This document shows, piece by piece, positions 1-13,199 of a stretch of DNA of 64,000 nucleotides (its first letter is position 1; the number at the start of each line of letters is the position of its first letter). The DNA comes from Cryptomeria japonica (taxonomy: Eukaryota > Streptophyta > Pinopsida > Cupressales > Cupressaceae). Under the pieces are notes generated by a model. The model did no database searches. It saw nothing but the letters and a program-made list of their open reading frames with translations, and was not told where the DNA came from. The stretch is from assembly GCF_030272615.1 (NCBI RefSeq), contig NC_081412.1, forward strand, positions 692,176,083 through 692,240,082. The letters are read 5' to 3'. The translations under genes and the position numbers were made by a program.

Positions 1-3000
1 TGCATCAGGAACATAAAGGGACCAGTCTTGATTCAGATAAACGAAGATGAATTCAAGAAAGTATTTAAACTCAGTGAGTCCTCCAATTTATTAGAGCCTA
101 TTTACTTTGAGTTGTTAGCCTAGGTTTACAACGCACAAAAGGATCATCTTAGAAATGGCCCATTGAAAGAATTCTTTGTAAAGATAGGGGGGTTAATAGA
201 TGTAGGTCCTAGCACAATGGAACCATTCTCTCTCAACTTATTTACTTTGAGAGTTAAGGGTATGTATTGGGCATTATGCCAGATCTTTGGACAGGATTCT
301 AAAAAGAATATGCCAACCCATTATATGTTAATGATTGCACAAATTCTAAACCCCTCCCTAGCAATAACATTTGATTATGCCTCATACCTTGTTGATGCAA
401 TTCATAAAGGGCTAGTGGGAATTAAGAATGGTAAGGTGGATAGGCCATTTGGATGGTATTCCATGTTAATGCACATGTTCTTGTTCAAAGGTGTTGATTA
501 CTTTGCAAAGGAAATGGACCTGATTAAGATAAAAGATAAAGAGGAGATGCTAGTACAATTGTGGAGTACTATTCTATCTTGGGATAGAGAGGATGCAAGT
601 TATCTAAAGTTTGATAGATTCTTTGAATCTAAAATTAGGATTCTTGTATGCAGAGAAAACCCTAGAATTCCTAAGGCCCTTTTGGAGTTTCTCAGACCAA
701 AGGAATTTGTCGAGGATATCAAGATTGTTCACAATTGGGGAGAAATATATTTGTACCCTGTGTCTATTGTTTTTAGAGTATTTGGGTTTAGAGGCACCCC
801 CTATTTACTACCCTATCAGTTCCCATTGAAGATAGGGATTGCAAAAGTCCTGAGACAGATTGGAGGAGTGCATGAGGCTGAGCTAGCTAACAGGGGTAAA
901 GGGACTATTTTCCCAACTATTACCATGGCTCACCATTTTGTGATTGCTAAGGGTAGATGGAAATTTTTTGAAAAATTCTTCAAGCCATATAGGCTGTCTA
1001 CTGCAGTGTCAAGATGTGCAGATCCCGAGGATTTTTTCAATGGTATGTTCAGAAAAAGAGCAGTGTGCAGAGGTAGGCCACATCAATTTCAGTTCCCAAA
1101 AGATTTGATTAGAAATGAGTTCAGCCTAGATGAGCAGGAATTGAGGAAGGAGAAGTGGGTTGCATATAAGAAAGCCCTTGATTTTATACATCAATTTGAC
1201 ACTAGCTATGATCCTCTCTCTAGCTTCAACCCATTTGAGGAGAAAATAAAGTTCCTGATTCTTTATTTTGAAGACCTCATGCAAACTTTAAAAGAAAAGA
1301 GGGAGGCCATAAAGCAAAATAATCTTGATAAGGCTAAGATGGTATTGGCTAAGCCTGCCTTTGCTAGAGATATCCCACCTGGTGACTATGTAATGCATAA
1401 AAGGTCAAAGTACACTGTGATGATGCCAGTGACAGGTGAGCCTTCCACCTCAAAAGGGAAGGGAAAAATTGAAGATGTCATTGGCATTCAGGATTCCCAT
1501 ATGAGGCAAAAAATGGGAAAGGAAATTGAAACTGATGAGCTTCAATATTCTCCATCTCAGTCTCCTATACACATTGGAGATGAACAAGCTGTGGCTGAAC
1601 AATTATTGCAGCTAGGGAGTCTCAGTGAGATCACCAATACCTATGAGGAGACCCAAGAGGGGATGCCCGAAGAGCCACCTACTGCTGAAATGGATTTGAC
1701 TAATGGTAAGTTAAAAGGCCAAGAATTGGACCCTACTATTAAGAAAGCTAGTGAAGAATTCCTAGCTGATAGCAATTTTGTCACATCAGAAGCTTTTATG
1801 CAGTTTGTATGGAAGCAAAAAATGGAACAATTCAGGGTCAGATGTGAATAGAGGAAAAGTGAACAACCTCTCAAAAATACAACTTGGGTAGAAGAAGAAA
1901 TAAAGCAAGAAATGATGGAAGAATTCAAAACAATCACCCCTGAGAATGGAAGAGAGATGGTAACAAAGGCTGGTGTGTTGATTCTCCCTGAATGGGATAT
2001 AGCTGATGCCTTAGTGCGTGATGTAGTGAGGAAAGAACCAAAGCCTATGGAAGGAGTGACATTCAGCAAGGATAATGCTGCTCTTGTCATGTTGTCATTG
2101 AAGAAGGACGAAAACAAAAGAAGGAAGAATACATCAGATTCTAGACTCTTAGGAGGCATGATAGTTAAAAGAGTCCAAGACATAGGGGTAGCAGAAGCTG
2201 CTAGCATAGTACTAGAGATAGCAAAGTTTAATGTGGCAGTAGCAGAGAAAGAGGCACAAGAAAAGGCTAATCTCCAACTGAAGTTGGAGACTGTTTTAGA
2301 AGCTTACAATGATGCTAAAGAAAGAATAGCCAACAAAGACAACATAATTGCTAGACTCCAGAGTCAATTGGCAGGTCAACATCATTTAGGTGAATCTTCT
2401 ACACTCATGATAGCCTCCTCTCCAGCAAGGCCCCCTCCTACTAGTCCCATCATTGAATACCCCCCTTCTCCTATGCCTTCTAGTTCCCAATTACCTGAAA
2501 ATATCCAACATGAGTTGGAAAAGTTGAAACAAGCTCAGACCTTGTATGTAAACAAATATGACGAGAAGGTAAAAGCCACCATTTTGAAGTTTGCTGACTC
2601 AGTGAAAACCTCCAATGTATACACAAATATGAAGAGGATTCTTGAGATTTTGATCAAATTCAAAGAAGAAGAAGCCACTCTGGAACCAATCCTGAATAAG
2701 TGGGTACCTAGAGGTAAGGAGTTAGAGCTCATGTGTTCCTCCAATGGAGATGCAGAAGAGAATGAAAATATTAGGTCCATGTGTGAGTTTATAAAAGAGA
2801 TGAATATTCTTTCAGTTGAAGGAACAGGTATAAAAAGAAAAGCCCAAATTTATAGAAAAGAATATTCAAATCATAAATTTGAAATATTTCCAGGAGGTTT
2901 CATTGGTCCTATTCAGTTAAAGGAAGAGAAGACTTGGTTAAAGGAGGTGGACCATAATTTGTCCCTAAGGATCAATTAGATTATTAATACTAATGACACA

Positions 3001-3270
3001 TCCTTATTTGTCCAAACAATTGAGGAAATTGAAAAAGTGAAATCTCATTATGGTTTCATAGAAACAGAGATTGGGCATGTACAAGTCACTTGGAAGCGGC
3101 TAGAAGATATGAAACAGAAGGTTGCTAGTTTTACTTGGCCTAGTGATGATGTGTATCAGGAGTGGAAAGATAAGTATATGGGACAGAAAGAAGATGCTCA
3201 GGAGCAGTTGCAAGAGGGTGCAACAGAACAACAAGCAGAAGAAGCCGCATATGATGAAAAGGACCTATAA
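1..3270 (+). pseudogene. ORF1 in E2 5' LTR, codon about 121 to stop
   Basis: The function is unknown. The whole stretch is one reading frame broken only by TAG at 121, 1849 and 2977 and ends with TAA at 3268-3270. Conserved parts, numbered from the full-length ORF1, are an N-terminal globular region to about residue 430 (motifs such as GMYWALCQ, MLMIAQILNPSLA and FGWYSMLMHMFLFKG), a basic low-complexity linker near 600-620, a coiled coil at about 860-913, a Pro/Ser-rich stretch at about 920-955, and a helical C-terminal region. The first two stops also occur in the 3' LTR copy, so they predate insertion. The layout vaguely recalls other plant retroelement ORFs rich in short helices, but I do not recognise a family. 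Confidence 0.85.
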
Positions 3271-4185
3271 CCGCTTCTTGGAAAAGGTTGTTGTTTGTAA
3301 CAAACTTTCTTTTGAAACGTCCAAAGCTTGTATGCATCCATGATATTATAAATGGATACCAGGACCTTCTAAAAAAGGATCGCTAGAATTTGTAAGAAAA
3401 CTCTGTAGAAATATATCTGGGATTTTCTAGTCTTATGGCGAATACTCTGAGTTTTGTAATATTTTCTCAAAATTAACATCAATATACAGACTATCAACTT
3501 TCGAGACTAAATTTTGTGTTGTCTTTTGGTCTATTTGCAGATATTTACTATTTTCAAATATGAGTAATCTAGGGTTATTCATTTGAGGATTGGATTGTAA
3601 GGCAGTCTTAATAGAGGTGTTTCTTAGCTTTTCTCTCTAGGAGGGAAATTAAATATGCATGAAGCATTTCTATCAATGAATTCCTTGTGGGAGATTTTGA
3701 ATTTGATGAATGCAGTCTAGTTTCATAAGGATAAACTCTTATGTATGTCAGGCATATGTGGGGTTTTATAGAAGCCGAGGTGACGGGATGTGTGGAGATA
3801 TTTGATTGTGGGAGTATTTTTTAAACTTTAGATGACTCTGTGGCCTGGATAAGGCACTGGTATCAATTGTGGTTATCTTTTACATATCTTGTAGGTCAAT
3901 ACTAAACATGATTATAAGCTTTCTTTCTTTGTTTCAGTTAGTTTTGAGGCAATAAGATTCATTGGTTTTCGGACTGGTTTACTATGGATCTATCTTTTAA
4001 AAGTGTGAAGTCAATTCACATAAGGTATACCCGCCTGAACTTTGGATAAGTTCAAAGTGTAGAAGGTTGTAAAACCTTGTCATATGTTTCTCTGAAGTTT
4101 CCTTCTCTTTGATCTCTCTTCTGCAGACAAAGTTTATCATTTTATTATAAGGGTTTTTAAGTGGAATCAGATTTTGAGAACAACA
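3271..4185 (+). other. E2 5' LTR, non-coding end (R-U5)
   Basis: No coding sequence is seen. The stretch begins just after the ORF1 stop, carries a conserved TATA box at 3347-3352, and runs to the LTR end at 4185. It matches 51279-52172 closely. In reverse orientation it also matches 8628-9566, 30149-31087 and 58301-59248. The poly(A) site was not identified. Confidence 0.75.
3347..3352 (+). promoter_or_regulatory. Candidate TATA box of E2 genomic RNA
   Basis: TATAAA lies within TTATAAATGGATAC, about 80 bases after the ORF1 stop and about 840 bases before the LTR end. The same block occurs in the other four LTRs, at 51355-51360 (+), 9465-9470 (-), 30986-30991 (-) and 59125-59130 (-). Its conservation outside coding sequence is the reason to call it a promoter. 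Confidence 0.6.
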
Positions 4186-4189
4186 AAAG

Positions 4190-4210
4190 TGGCGACTCTG
4201 TTGGGGAGAG
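4190..4210 (+). promoter_or_regulatory. Primer binding site of E2
   Basis: TGGCGACTCTGTTGGGG lies four bases after the LTR end CAACA and starts with TGG, as expected for pairing with a tRNA 3' CCA. E1 has the same site with two base changes (reverse strand, 30124-30144). I did not assign the tRNA. Confidence 0.85.
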
Positions 4211-4441
4211 TCATACTATGAATCCATATGCTGATTGTTGCTTCAATAAAATATGAGTGTTGTCTTGATATATTCATTTAAAAAAAAAATTTGCACGATA
4301 TTTGATATGTGATGCTGGTCTGAGGATTTGCAATATTTTGTTCAAAGCTTGTTTTCATATTTCCTATAGATCTATGGGTGGTGACTCTGTTAGTTCAACC
4401 AATCCTTAAAATAAGAGAATTCTTAAAAGGAAACAAGCATA
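4211..4441 (+). other. E2 untranslated leader
   Basis: This is a short leader between PBS and the gag start, AT-rich with a short A tract near 4280. No gene is seen. E1 has the matching stretch at 29950-30123. Confidence 0.6.
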
Positions 4442-6560
4442 ATGCAAGGAGGAAAGAACACTAGGTCCTTCATGAAGAAACATCCTTGTGAGACGTTGCA
4501 GGAGGGATTACCTGAACAGTCATGAAGAGGTCAAAAAAGATCAGTACAACATGAGCCATCAAATGTTGCATGGGTGCAGAAAAGTAACAATACTAGTAAG
4601 GTATCTGATAGACCTATATATGCATAGTCTAATTCTTCTTCTCAAGAATCTGAACATGATGTTTTAGGTTTTCATTATGGATTATTTGGAAATATAGATG
4701 ATGTTCAAGTTTTAAATCAAGAGTTATCTCATGTCAGCTTTTCTGGGAAAGATAGAAGTAGTTCCAATGTAGTTAGACACTTTGTGCCTAGAATAGTTGA
4801 TGGAAACATTAGCTTGATTGATATAGGCCAAGTTAATGTATCTGACTCTGAGGAGATCTTCCCCGATGAAGATGAATTGTCCCAAGAAATAGAAGACTTA
4901 AATAGAAAGGTCCATCACTTAATCTCCTTAAGAGCCCAAAAGGAAGCAAATAGGGAGAGAGAAGTCAAAGAAAAACTGATGGAAAGAGATAGGCTTCTTA
5001 GGTAGATTGCTGATCTTGAATTGTTGGCCCAAGAAAAGGAAAAAAGTGATGATAGAGGTCCTATGATTAGGTAAATTATAGTCCCCAAAGCCAAACCAGC
5101 ATATAAGTTAGTAATCCAACCAAGTAAGGAGGTTTTTAGTGACCCACAACCTATTAGAAATGAGGTTGATAAAGGAAAAGAAAAGTGCATGGAAGGTGGG
5201 TCAGGATCAAAGACTGTGGTGGAGATCTCCCATAGACTATCAACACATGAGAGGGAGATGGAAAGAATGAGGAAGGAGAAAGAAGATCTACAAATGGAGT
5301 TAGAGAAAGCTGAACTAGAGGCAACTAACTAGGAAGTTAAAATAAAAATTGGTTATGTCAAAGCTCCCCCTATCATTTTCCCATTAGAGGATCTTAATAA
5401 GCTTGTTCCTCAGCAAGTTTCTCTCCCCCCTGTTAAAATTCATCCCACTTTGCCTGTCAATACAATAATAATCAGTCAAGCCCCTGTAATTAACCAGAAT
5501 AATCAAATCTCTTAGACTCAAATCCCTACTATGAGAATGAACATGGGTAATAACAATGTTGCTAACTATTTCCAAAGGAGACCCATCAATTTAGAGCAAT
5601 ACAGGCAGTTATTCTTTGATGGAATCCCAGGATATCCCAACCATGTTCCTACTGAGTTGAGAGACAGGCTCCCCAAATTTCCTGGAAATAATGCAATTAG
5701 TGCAGAGGAGAATTTAAAATCCTTTAGTGACTTGATAAATGATTATGAGATAGCTGATGAAGATGTCATAATGAAGTTATTTGTCCAATCCCTAATAGAT
5801 GATGCAAGAGATTGGTTTAGAGGTCTCCCTATTAATAGCATTGGGTCTTGGGAGGATTTCAAGAATTGTTTCCGAGAACAATACGGTGACAAAACAAATG
5901 TGAGTTTAATGTTAAATGAATTTAATAATACTAGAAAATCTGATAATGAGATGGTCACAGATTTCAATACTAGATTTCAGAGAGCCATGCATAGGTTGTA
6001 TCAAGTGATGAGACTAGATGATAACATGTGCCTAAACACTTATTATAATGCATTTGATAGCAAAATGGATTACATTTTAAGGGATAAGAATCCACATAGC
6101 CTAAGAGATGCATTCAGAATTGCTATCAATGTGGAGATCAATAGGAAAGCATCCAAAAAATTAGGGAGAAGAACTGATGGTAGGGTATGGCAGGAAACAA
6201 AACAACAAGCAAACAAAGTTTCTAAGGAGGAAGACAAGATAGAAAAGTTAGTCACTGCTATGAAGGACCTAACTGCCAAGGTAAATAAAAATGATAAGCC
6301 TCACTATAATTGGCAAGATAGGCCTCCCAGATTGCATGATATGCCTTATAATACCAATTGGAAGGATGGTAAACCTCAAAATGAGAAGCCTAAGAATGCT
6401 CAGAGCCAAGACACCCTTGATCCCTTAAAAGGAAAAAATGTTCACAATATAGAGAATACTCCCTGGTGTATTGATTGTGACGGGCCACATTCTCCTGATT
6501 AGTGTGCAGTAGCTCAAGCCCTTGAAGAGTCCCTAAGGCAAGAGGCTAAGCCTAATATCA
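4442..6560 (+). pseudogene. gag: E2 gag
   Basis: Gag forms the capsid-like particle that packages the RNA. I chose the ATG at 4442 because the peptide after it (MQGGKNTRSFM) is matched by E1 at 29949 (-) and is in frame with the rest. An N-terminal extension rich in Glu, Lys and Leu, probably coiled coil, spans about 4850-5330. The capsid domain follows from about 5570, with RDRLPKFPGNNAIS, WFRGLP and the FKNCFREQYGD segment. A zinc knuckle C-x2-C-x3-H-x4-C is at about 6463-6507, one residue shorter than the usual spacing. Several in-frame stops (TAG or TAA, for example just before the final Cys) break the frame. Confidence 0.85.
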
Positions 6561-7650
6561 ATATGTTTGAAACCATTGTAGAAAGTGATGAGGAATCTGT
6601 ACAAAGTGAATTTAGTGATTTGCTAGACAGTAAAATAACTTTTCAAGGACAACTAACACTTTATTGGCATCCTACTCTGAATAGTGACCAGGGTGAACCT
6701 GGTTCTATTTTTATAAAAGAGGTTCTTCATAAAAAGGCAACAAGTAGTGCTACTACCCCTCTGATGGGTCAAGAAAAGAAAGACGAAATTAAAGATGTAC
6801 CCAAGAGTACAAATGATAACAATACAAATGATACACTAGGAGCTGCCACAACAAAGAAGGTGACTCAGCCTAAGGTAGAAAGAGTTAAAGCTAATGCTGA
6901 GTTGAGCAGCAAATCCACATTTGACATGGCTTAGGCTCTTACACAAACGAATGTTACTGTCCCACTAATAGAGTTAATGAAAATAAAAGAACATAGAGAA
7001 GTTGCCTTGTCTTTGTTTTCTAATATATCTAATAGTAACACATTACTACCCACCTATGTAGCTAAAAATGGAAAGGATTAGGAGTTCTGAACCCCAGAGG
7101 TTTATGTTGGAACAACTATTACTCAAGAGCCTTTACAGGTAGATCCTTTTTATGTCACTTTGTTAGTAAACAACCGGTTGATAAAAAATTGTATGATAGA
7201 TTCAGGTGCAGCTGCTAATGTAATGCCTTATGGTGTCATGAAAGAATTAGGATTATTAGTGACTATAGTATATGGAAAATGATATGCTATGGATAACAGG
7301 GAAGTGCCCGTGATAGGTACAATGAGAGATGTTGAAGTAAAGATAGTAGCATTCCCTGAAGCAACCTATAAGATGGATGTTATTGTCACTGACACTAAGC
7401 CTCATTATGACATGTTATTATCCAGACAGTGGGCAGCAATAGTAGGCGGAAATGTCCAATTGGATCTATCTTATGCTACCATCCCAATCAATGGGAATCA
7501 AGTCAAACTATACAAAGAACCACGTGCTCCTAGAGTGATTGAAAATGTAGACCCTAGCATGCTCAATTGTATGATTGATGTGGATCTTGACAACTTTAGA
7601 GTGCAACCAATTTTACCTCAGTTAAAGAATACTAACTCCATTGTGATTGA
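6561..7650 (+). pseudogene. pro: E2 gag-pro linker and aspartic protease
   Basis: The protease would cleave the Gag-Pol polyprotein. After a low-complexity acidic linker (6561-7080), the retroviral-type fold begins near 7100. The active-site triplet DSG is at 7199-7207 in CMIDSGAAANVMP, so the catalytic Asp is intact. The later segment PHYDMLLSRQWA at about 7410-7440 corresponds to the second conserved block of plant gypsy proteases. The frame continues from gag. In-frame stops at 6932-6934 and near 7080, 7088 and 7280 disable this copy. Confidence 0.85.
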
Positions 7651-7659
7651 ATTAGAATC

Positions 7660-8200
7660 ACAACAACATGGTCTATGGAAAATTTATTTTGATGGAGCAT
7701 GCTCCAAAGAAGGGTCTGGAGCAGGAGTTCTTTGTGTATCCCCATTAGGTATAACTTTTAAGTATTCTTTATTATTAGCCTTTCAGTGCACAAATAACAC
7801 TGCAGAATATGAAGCTTTGTTATGGGGCTTGAAGTTGCAAAGAGGCATGGGATACAACTATTGAAAGTTTTAGGAGATTCAGAATTGGTTGTCTCTCAGG
7901 TAAGATCCAAATATGCATCAAAAAATGATAGATTGAAAAGGTATAAACATGCAGTTTGGGATATCATTGAGCATTATAGTGCTTTTTCTACTAATTGGAT
8001 AGAGAGATCGAAGAATATCATGGAAAACTTTTTAGCCAATGTTGCATTGAAAAATGATGATGCAACACTAACCGGCATATCCAATGTGGAAATAAAATCC
8101 AGGCTTGCCATCCCTGATAATGTGAATAATTGGCAAGTTTTTGCTAATGATGAAGACATTCTTAAGTTCATACAATGCATTGATGATTATGATGGATAGA
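7660..8200 (+). pseudogene. E2 RNase H domain located upstream of RT
   Basis: This is an RNase HI fold. YFDGACS holds the first catalytic Asp (7691-7693), NTAEYEAL the Glu (about 7805), and GDSELV the next Asp (7876-7878). At the last site, where related domains usually have Asp before LA, this copy has ENFLAN. A one-base deletion near 7830 shifts the frame from frame 2 to frame 1. The place of the domain, between protease and RT, is unusual, because in Tat elements the added RNase H is normally described after RT. The E1 copy (26150-26590, -) has the same order. Confidence 0.85.
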
Positions 8201-8627
8201 AGATTGACTGCAATGCATTAGTAGAGGTGGTTGACAACAAAGAGATAGTATTTTGTAATGACTTGGTTCAGTTGGAAACAAATGAGATACCAAAAGGGTT
8301 GGTAGAGCTTGAGGGCATCTTCAGCTATAATGACAGTCACCTACACCAGCAATCTACTACCAAGTTAGAAGAATTAGAGGAAGTAAACTTGGGGAAAGAA
8401 TTATCCCCTACGTTGGTATACATTGGAAAAAACTTGCCTCCTCATGTCAGAACTAATCTTATTAATTTATTGAAGAGATATAAGCATGTGTTTGCTTGGT
8501 CATATGAAGACCTAAAGGCATATAGACAAGACCTTTTTCAACATGAAGTTCCTTTACTTCCAGATGGTAAGCCTTTCAGACAAAAGCAAAGACCTATTAA
8601 TCCCCTGCTAGAAACCAAGATGCAACA
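8201..8627 (+). pseudogene. pol: E2 linker and start of reverse transcriptase
   Basis: After an acidic linker comes the typical gypsy RT entry: HVFAWSYEDLKAY, then PLLPDGKPFRQKQRPINP, the segment that precedes RT domain 1. The reading stops at 8627 where E1 begins in the opposite orientation. It resumes at about 36484 with the next RT residues (LTKLREGGIIKP), so no coding bases were lost at the insertion point. Confidence 0.9.
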
Positions 8628-9566
8628 TGTTGTCTTCAAAATATGATTCCCTTTAACATCCTTAAAATAATATGATTAAAGTCGGTGCAGAAGAGACATC
8701 AAAGATAAGGAAATTCTCAAGACAACATATGACAAGGTTTGATTGAACCTCCTACACTTCGGACTTACTCAAAGCCTAGGTGGGTATACCTTTGTGAATT
8801 GAATTCACACTTTCAAAAAATAAACCCACAGCAAACCAGTCCAAAAAACCAATGGATCTATTCACCTTGAAATCAACTGAAAACAAATAATGGAAACTAT
8901 ACTTAAATTCAGCATTTCGATCAACAAAACATGCAATAAACCACTTCAATCAATACCAGTGCCTTGTCCAAGGTCACAGAGTCATCTAAACTCAGATAAT
9001 ACTCATCAAACAAAACATCTTTATGCGTCCCGTTGGCTTGGTTTCTATTAGTCCTTGTATATACCTAACACCTACAACAATTTATGCATTCCAAATTAAG
9101 CTATGATCATCAAAATTCAAAGTCTCTTCCAAAGAGTTTACTGGTATGAGTGATCCCTGCATCTTTAATTTCCCTCCTAAAGAGAAAAGCTAACGAACAC
9201 TTCTACTAAAATTGTTTTGCAATTCCATTCAAACAGAACAACCCTGGATTATTCAGAATGAAAATAGTAAAAAAAATTGCAAACACACTTGAAGACAACA
9301 TAAAGATTCACTCAAAACCGATGGTCTATATATTGATATTTAGTTCAAGAAATATTACAAGAAATTTTGAGTATTCTCCATTAGACATAGAAAAGCTCAA
9401 ATAAATTTCTGCAGCATTTTCTTACGATTCTTTGTGATCCCCCTTCCTCTAGTCCTGGTATCCATTTATAACAACATGGATGCACAAATATTTGGACTTC
9501 TTGAGGAGAGCTTGTTACAATCATTTATTTCAAAATAAAGAGGTTACAAGATTTTCACAGAAACAG
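8628..9566 (-). other. E1 3' LTR, non-coding R-U5
   Basis: No gene is seen. It holds the conserved TATA box (9465-9470, - strand) just downstream of the ORF1 stop. A counted 60-base block (8701-8760) is identical in the other LTR. Confidence 0.75.
9465..9470 (-). promoter_or_regulatory. Candidate TATA box, E1 3' LTR
   Basis: TATAAA within TTATAAATGGATACC on the - strand is at the same place, after ORF1, as in the other LTRs of the family. In a 3' LTR it would drive transcription outward into E2. Confidence 0.55.
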
Positions 9567-12500
9567 TTACAAGCTCTTTTTGGCCTCTGCAGTTTCTTCA
9601 ACAAGCTGTTCAGTTGCAACCTCTTCTACCTTTTCAGTGGTGCTCTCCAACTGTTGCAGATCATGGGTGGCATATTTAGTTGTCCACTCACCATACACCT
9701 CTTCTGTCAGCCATGAGAAATTAATCACTTTATCCCTGGTCTTAGTCAACCTTTTCCAAGAATATCTCATTTTGTTCACTTTTGAATTAAGAAAACCATA
9801 ATGTGACTTAATTTTCTCTATCTCTTGTATTGTCAAAACAAAGAAAGAAGCATCATCTAGATCAATAATTCCCTTAACTCTCACTGACAATTTAGCTTCT
9901 ATCTCCTTAAGCCACATTTGTTTGTCCTTTAATTGATCCGGGCTAGCAAAAATTCCTGGGAGTAACTCAAAAACTTGATTAGTGTACTCCTTTTTGCACA
10001 AATTTACCTTCCTATCAACATTATCCACTTCTGTTGCTAATTGTAATAAGACTTTAGCAACATCAAAAGTGGATTTAATGATGGGATTGGCCCTTGCTTC
10101 ATCGCAGGATACACACATAAACTCTAAATCTTGCTCCTTAGGCCCCCATTTGTCAAAAATAGGTGTCAAAATGGCCTTGTCTCTCCTGGGCTCATTCCAT
10201 ATATCCATAATTTAACCTACATTGTTGTAGAGCAATGAGGCATTTATTGTATCTGCAAAACTGGAAATTGTAGCTCTTACTCTCTCCTCATAGTTCTTTG
10301 CATATAATGCCTGAGCCTGTTTCAAGTTTTCTAATTCTTGAGGAGTAATTTCAACCATTTGAGAGCTGGAGGGTGCTGGAAATGGTGGAAACTCAATGAT
10401 AGGGCTAGTAGGTGGAGGTCTTGTAGAAGAAGAGGAGATCATCAGTGTTGAAGACTCACCTTGATCATATTGTCCAGTCAACTGGCTCTGCAACTTGGAA
10501 ATGATGCTATCCTTACCTCTTACCTCCTCCTTGGCATTGTTATAGGCCTTCAAAATTGTTTCCAATGTAACTTGGAGGGCCTCTTTCTCTTTGGCTGCCT
10601 TCTCTGCTACTGCAACACTAAATTTTGCAGTCTCTAACACAGTGCTAGCAGCTTCCACTACCCCTGTACTTTGCACTCTCTTCACCATCATCCCACCAAG
10701 GTAACTTGACCCTGGGGTGTCTCTGCTTTTCTTACTCTCATTTCTCTTAAGAGACCACATGATGAGTGCAACATTGTCCTTATTGAAAGTAATCCCCTCC
10801 ATGGGTTTAGTATCTTTTCTCACTGCATCTAATACCAGGGCATCTGCTATATCCCATTCAAGTAAAATAAGCACTCCAGCTTGTGCTAACATATCTCTTC
10901 CCTGCTCAGGGGTGATGGCTTTGAATTCTTCCATCATATTTTGGTTTATTTCCTCTTCTACCAGGGTTGGATCTTTATTGGGCTGCTCAGCCTTTCTCTT
11001 TTCACATCTAGCATTATATTTATCTATGTGTTGTTTCCATATAAACTGCATAAATGCTTCTAATGTGAAAAAATTGTTATTAGCTAAGAAGGCATTACTT
11101 GCCTACTTTATCTCAGGATCCCACTCCTGGCCTTTGAGTTTAGTGGTAGTGATATCCATTTCAGTAGCAATGGGTTCTTCTGGCATTCCTTCCTCCACTT
11201 CATCATAAGTGTAGGCAATTTCCCCTAGACTACCTAACTGTAGGAGTTGCTTAGCTACTGCTTGCTCATTTCCTATATGGATAGGGGATTGGGATGGGGA
11301 ATACAAAGGTGTATCTGATTGTACTTCTTTCCCCACTCTTTGCCTCTTTGGGCTTTCTTGGATGTCAATGACATCTTGTATCTTCCTCTTTCCTTTGGAG
11401 GTAGAGGGCTCCCCTATTGTAGGCATCAACACACTATAACTAGGTTTCTTATGCAATGTATAATCACCAAGAGGGATTGCTTTGCTGGAAGCTGACCTAA
11501 TTAGGATCATTCTTTCCTTCTCAGTGTTGCTCTTGATTACAACTTCCCTCTTCTCCTTCAGTGTATGCATCACATCTTCAAAGCAAACAATCTAAAACTT
11601 TATTTTCTCCTCCAGAGGGAAAAAGCTAGACAATGGGTCATAGCTGGCATCAAACTGATGCACAAAATCCAAGGCTTTCTTATAAGCCACCCATTTCTTA
11701 GCTCCTACTCATCTAGATCAAACTCATTTCTGATGAGGTCTTCAGGAAACTGAAATTGATGAGGCCTACCTCTGCATGCTACCTTCTTTCTAAACATATC
11801 GTTAAAGAAGTCTTCTGGATCAGCACACCTAGACACTGCAGTGGACAAATGATAAGGCTTGCAGAAATCCTCAAAGCAATTCCAGCCTCCTTTTGTTATT
11901 ACAAATTGGTAAGCTATGGTAGCTACAGGGAAAATAGTCCCTTTACCCCTGCTTGTCAACTCTGCCTCTTGTAAGCCACTGATTTGTCTAAGGATCTCTA
12001 CAATTCCCACTTTGAGAGGGACCTGGTAAGGTAGCAAAAATGGGGTGCCTCTGAAACCAAACACTCTGAAAACTATGGAGACTGGATACAAGTAAATATC
12101 ACCCCAGTTATGGACAATTTTTATGTTCTCTGCGTATTCTTTTGGTCTTATGAATTCTAGAAGAACTTTGGGGATTCTTGGGTTTTCAGAGCAGAGGAGA
12201 GTCCTTATCTTGGATGCAAAATATTTGTTGAACTTCAAAAAACTAGCATCCTCTCTATCCCATGACAACACAGTACTCCATAATTGTACCGACATTTTTT
12301 CTCCTTCTTTCTCCTTAACAAGGTCCAGTCCACTAGCAAAGTAATCACCACCTTTGAAGAGAAAAAGATGCATCAGGAGTGAGTACCATCCAAAAGGCCT
12401 ATCCATCTTTCCATTCTTGATTCCTATTAACCCTCCATGAATAACATCAGCAATGAAGGAGGCATAATCAAATGTAATTGCAAGAGAAGGATTCAAAATC

Positions 12501-13199
12501 TGAGCAATCAGTAACAGGTAATGATTTGGCATATTTGCTTTAGCATCTTCTCCCAAAACTTGGCAAAGTGCCCAATACATTCCTTTATCCCTCAAGGTGA
12601 ACATACTTAATGAGAAGGGCTCTTGTGTGCTGGGTCCTACAACTGTTAACTCCCTATCTTCACAAAAAACTCCTTGAGAGGCCCATTCCTTAGATGACTC
12701 CTCTGTGCACCGTAAATTTGGGCTAATAATGTAAAATTTATAGGTTCTAGAAAATTGGTGAACTCATTAAGCCCAAAAGCTTTCTTGAATTCTTCAGCAT
12801 TAATCTCAACAAGGGTTGTCCCATTTATATCCCGAATGCTTCTTGTGACTAGATCATAGTTGAGCGCAATTTGGGTCAACAGATCTATGTCCATAAATAC
12901 CCCTGGGACTACTAATTTCCTGACATGTAATTCTCAGATACTGTTTTGCGGGGCAGGAGAATTTCTCATTCCATATCCAACTTTAAACAACCCCAACTCA
13001 GACAATCCAACTTGTGGGTCTCTCAACCGGTTACCCTTTTCATATAGTTCTTCTCCTATCTTTAAACAGGGAGCCTTGGGCACTAATTCTTTTGCCTTTG
13101 ATGCCTGATTAGTTGACAACGTCAACTGTTCTAAAAATCATCACAGACACTCCTTTCTGAATAGTTAACTTTGCTAGAAAATTCTCTTTTAGTAGCCAT
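9567..13199 (-). pseudogene. ORF1 in E1 3' LTR
   Basis: The start is the ATG at 13199 (MATKREF...), equivalent to MAPRRE in E2 at 47650. The stop is at 9567-9569, about 1,210 codons later. Two frameshifts are seen: a 1-base loss near 12640 and a loss of bases near 11700 that removes part of the LRKEKW region. Stops at about 11101 and 10212 also break it. None of these lesions is in the 5' LTR copy. The basic patch KGKRK...PKRQRVGK (about 11310-11390) looks like a nuclear localisation signal. A coiled coil and then a Pro-rich stretch (about 10370-10620) follow. Function is unknown. Confidence 0.85.

Larger units (their letters stand above)
1..4185 (+). repeat. E2 5' LTR, partial (left edge missing)
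   Basis: The sequence upstream of the PBS at 4190 matches the 3' LTR at 48010-52172 along its whole length, so it is the right part of the 5' LTR. It ends in AACAACA at 4185, followed by the spacer AAAG and the PBS. Position 1 corresponds to 48010, so about 2.3 kb (U3 and the first 120 codons of ORF1) lies outside the window. An LTR of this size (about 6.5 kb) is near the upper end known for plant elements. Confidence 0.9.

Noticed and set aside
163-1851. The 562-codon open frame as a host protein-coding gene
   Set aside because: It recurs in five LTR copies in both orientations, each ending at the same LTR boundary and PBS, so it belongs to the retroelement.
1641-2207. Long open frames antisense to ORF1 (also 10717-11208, 32238-32729)
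   Set aside because: They mirror the conserved sense frame of ORF1, lack their own domains, and follow its codon structure. I treated them as shadows.
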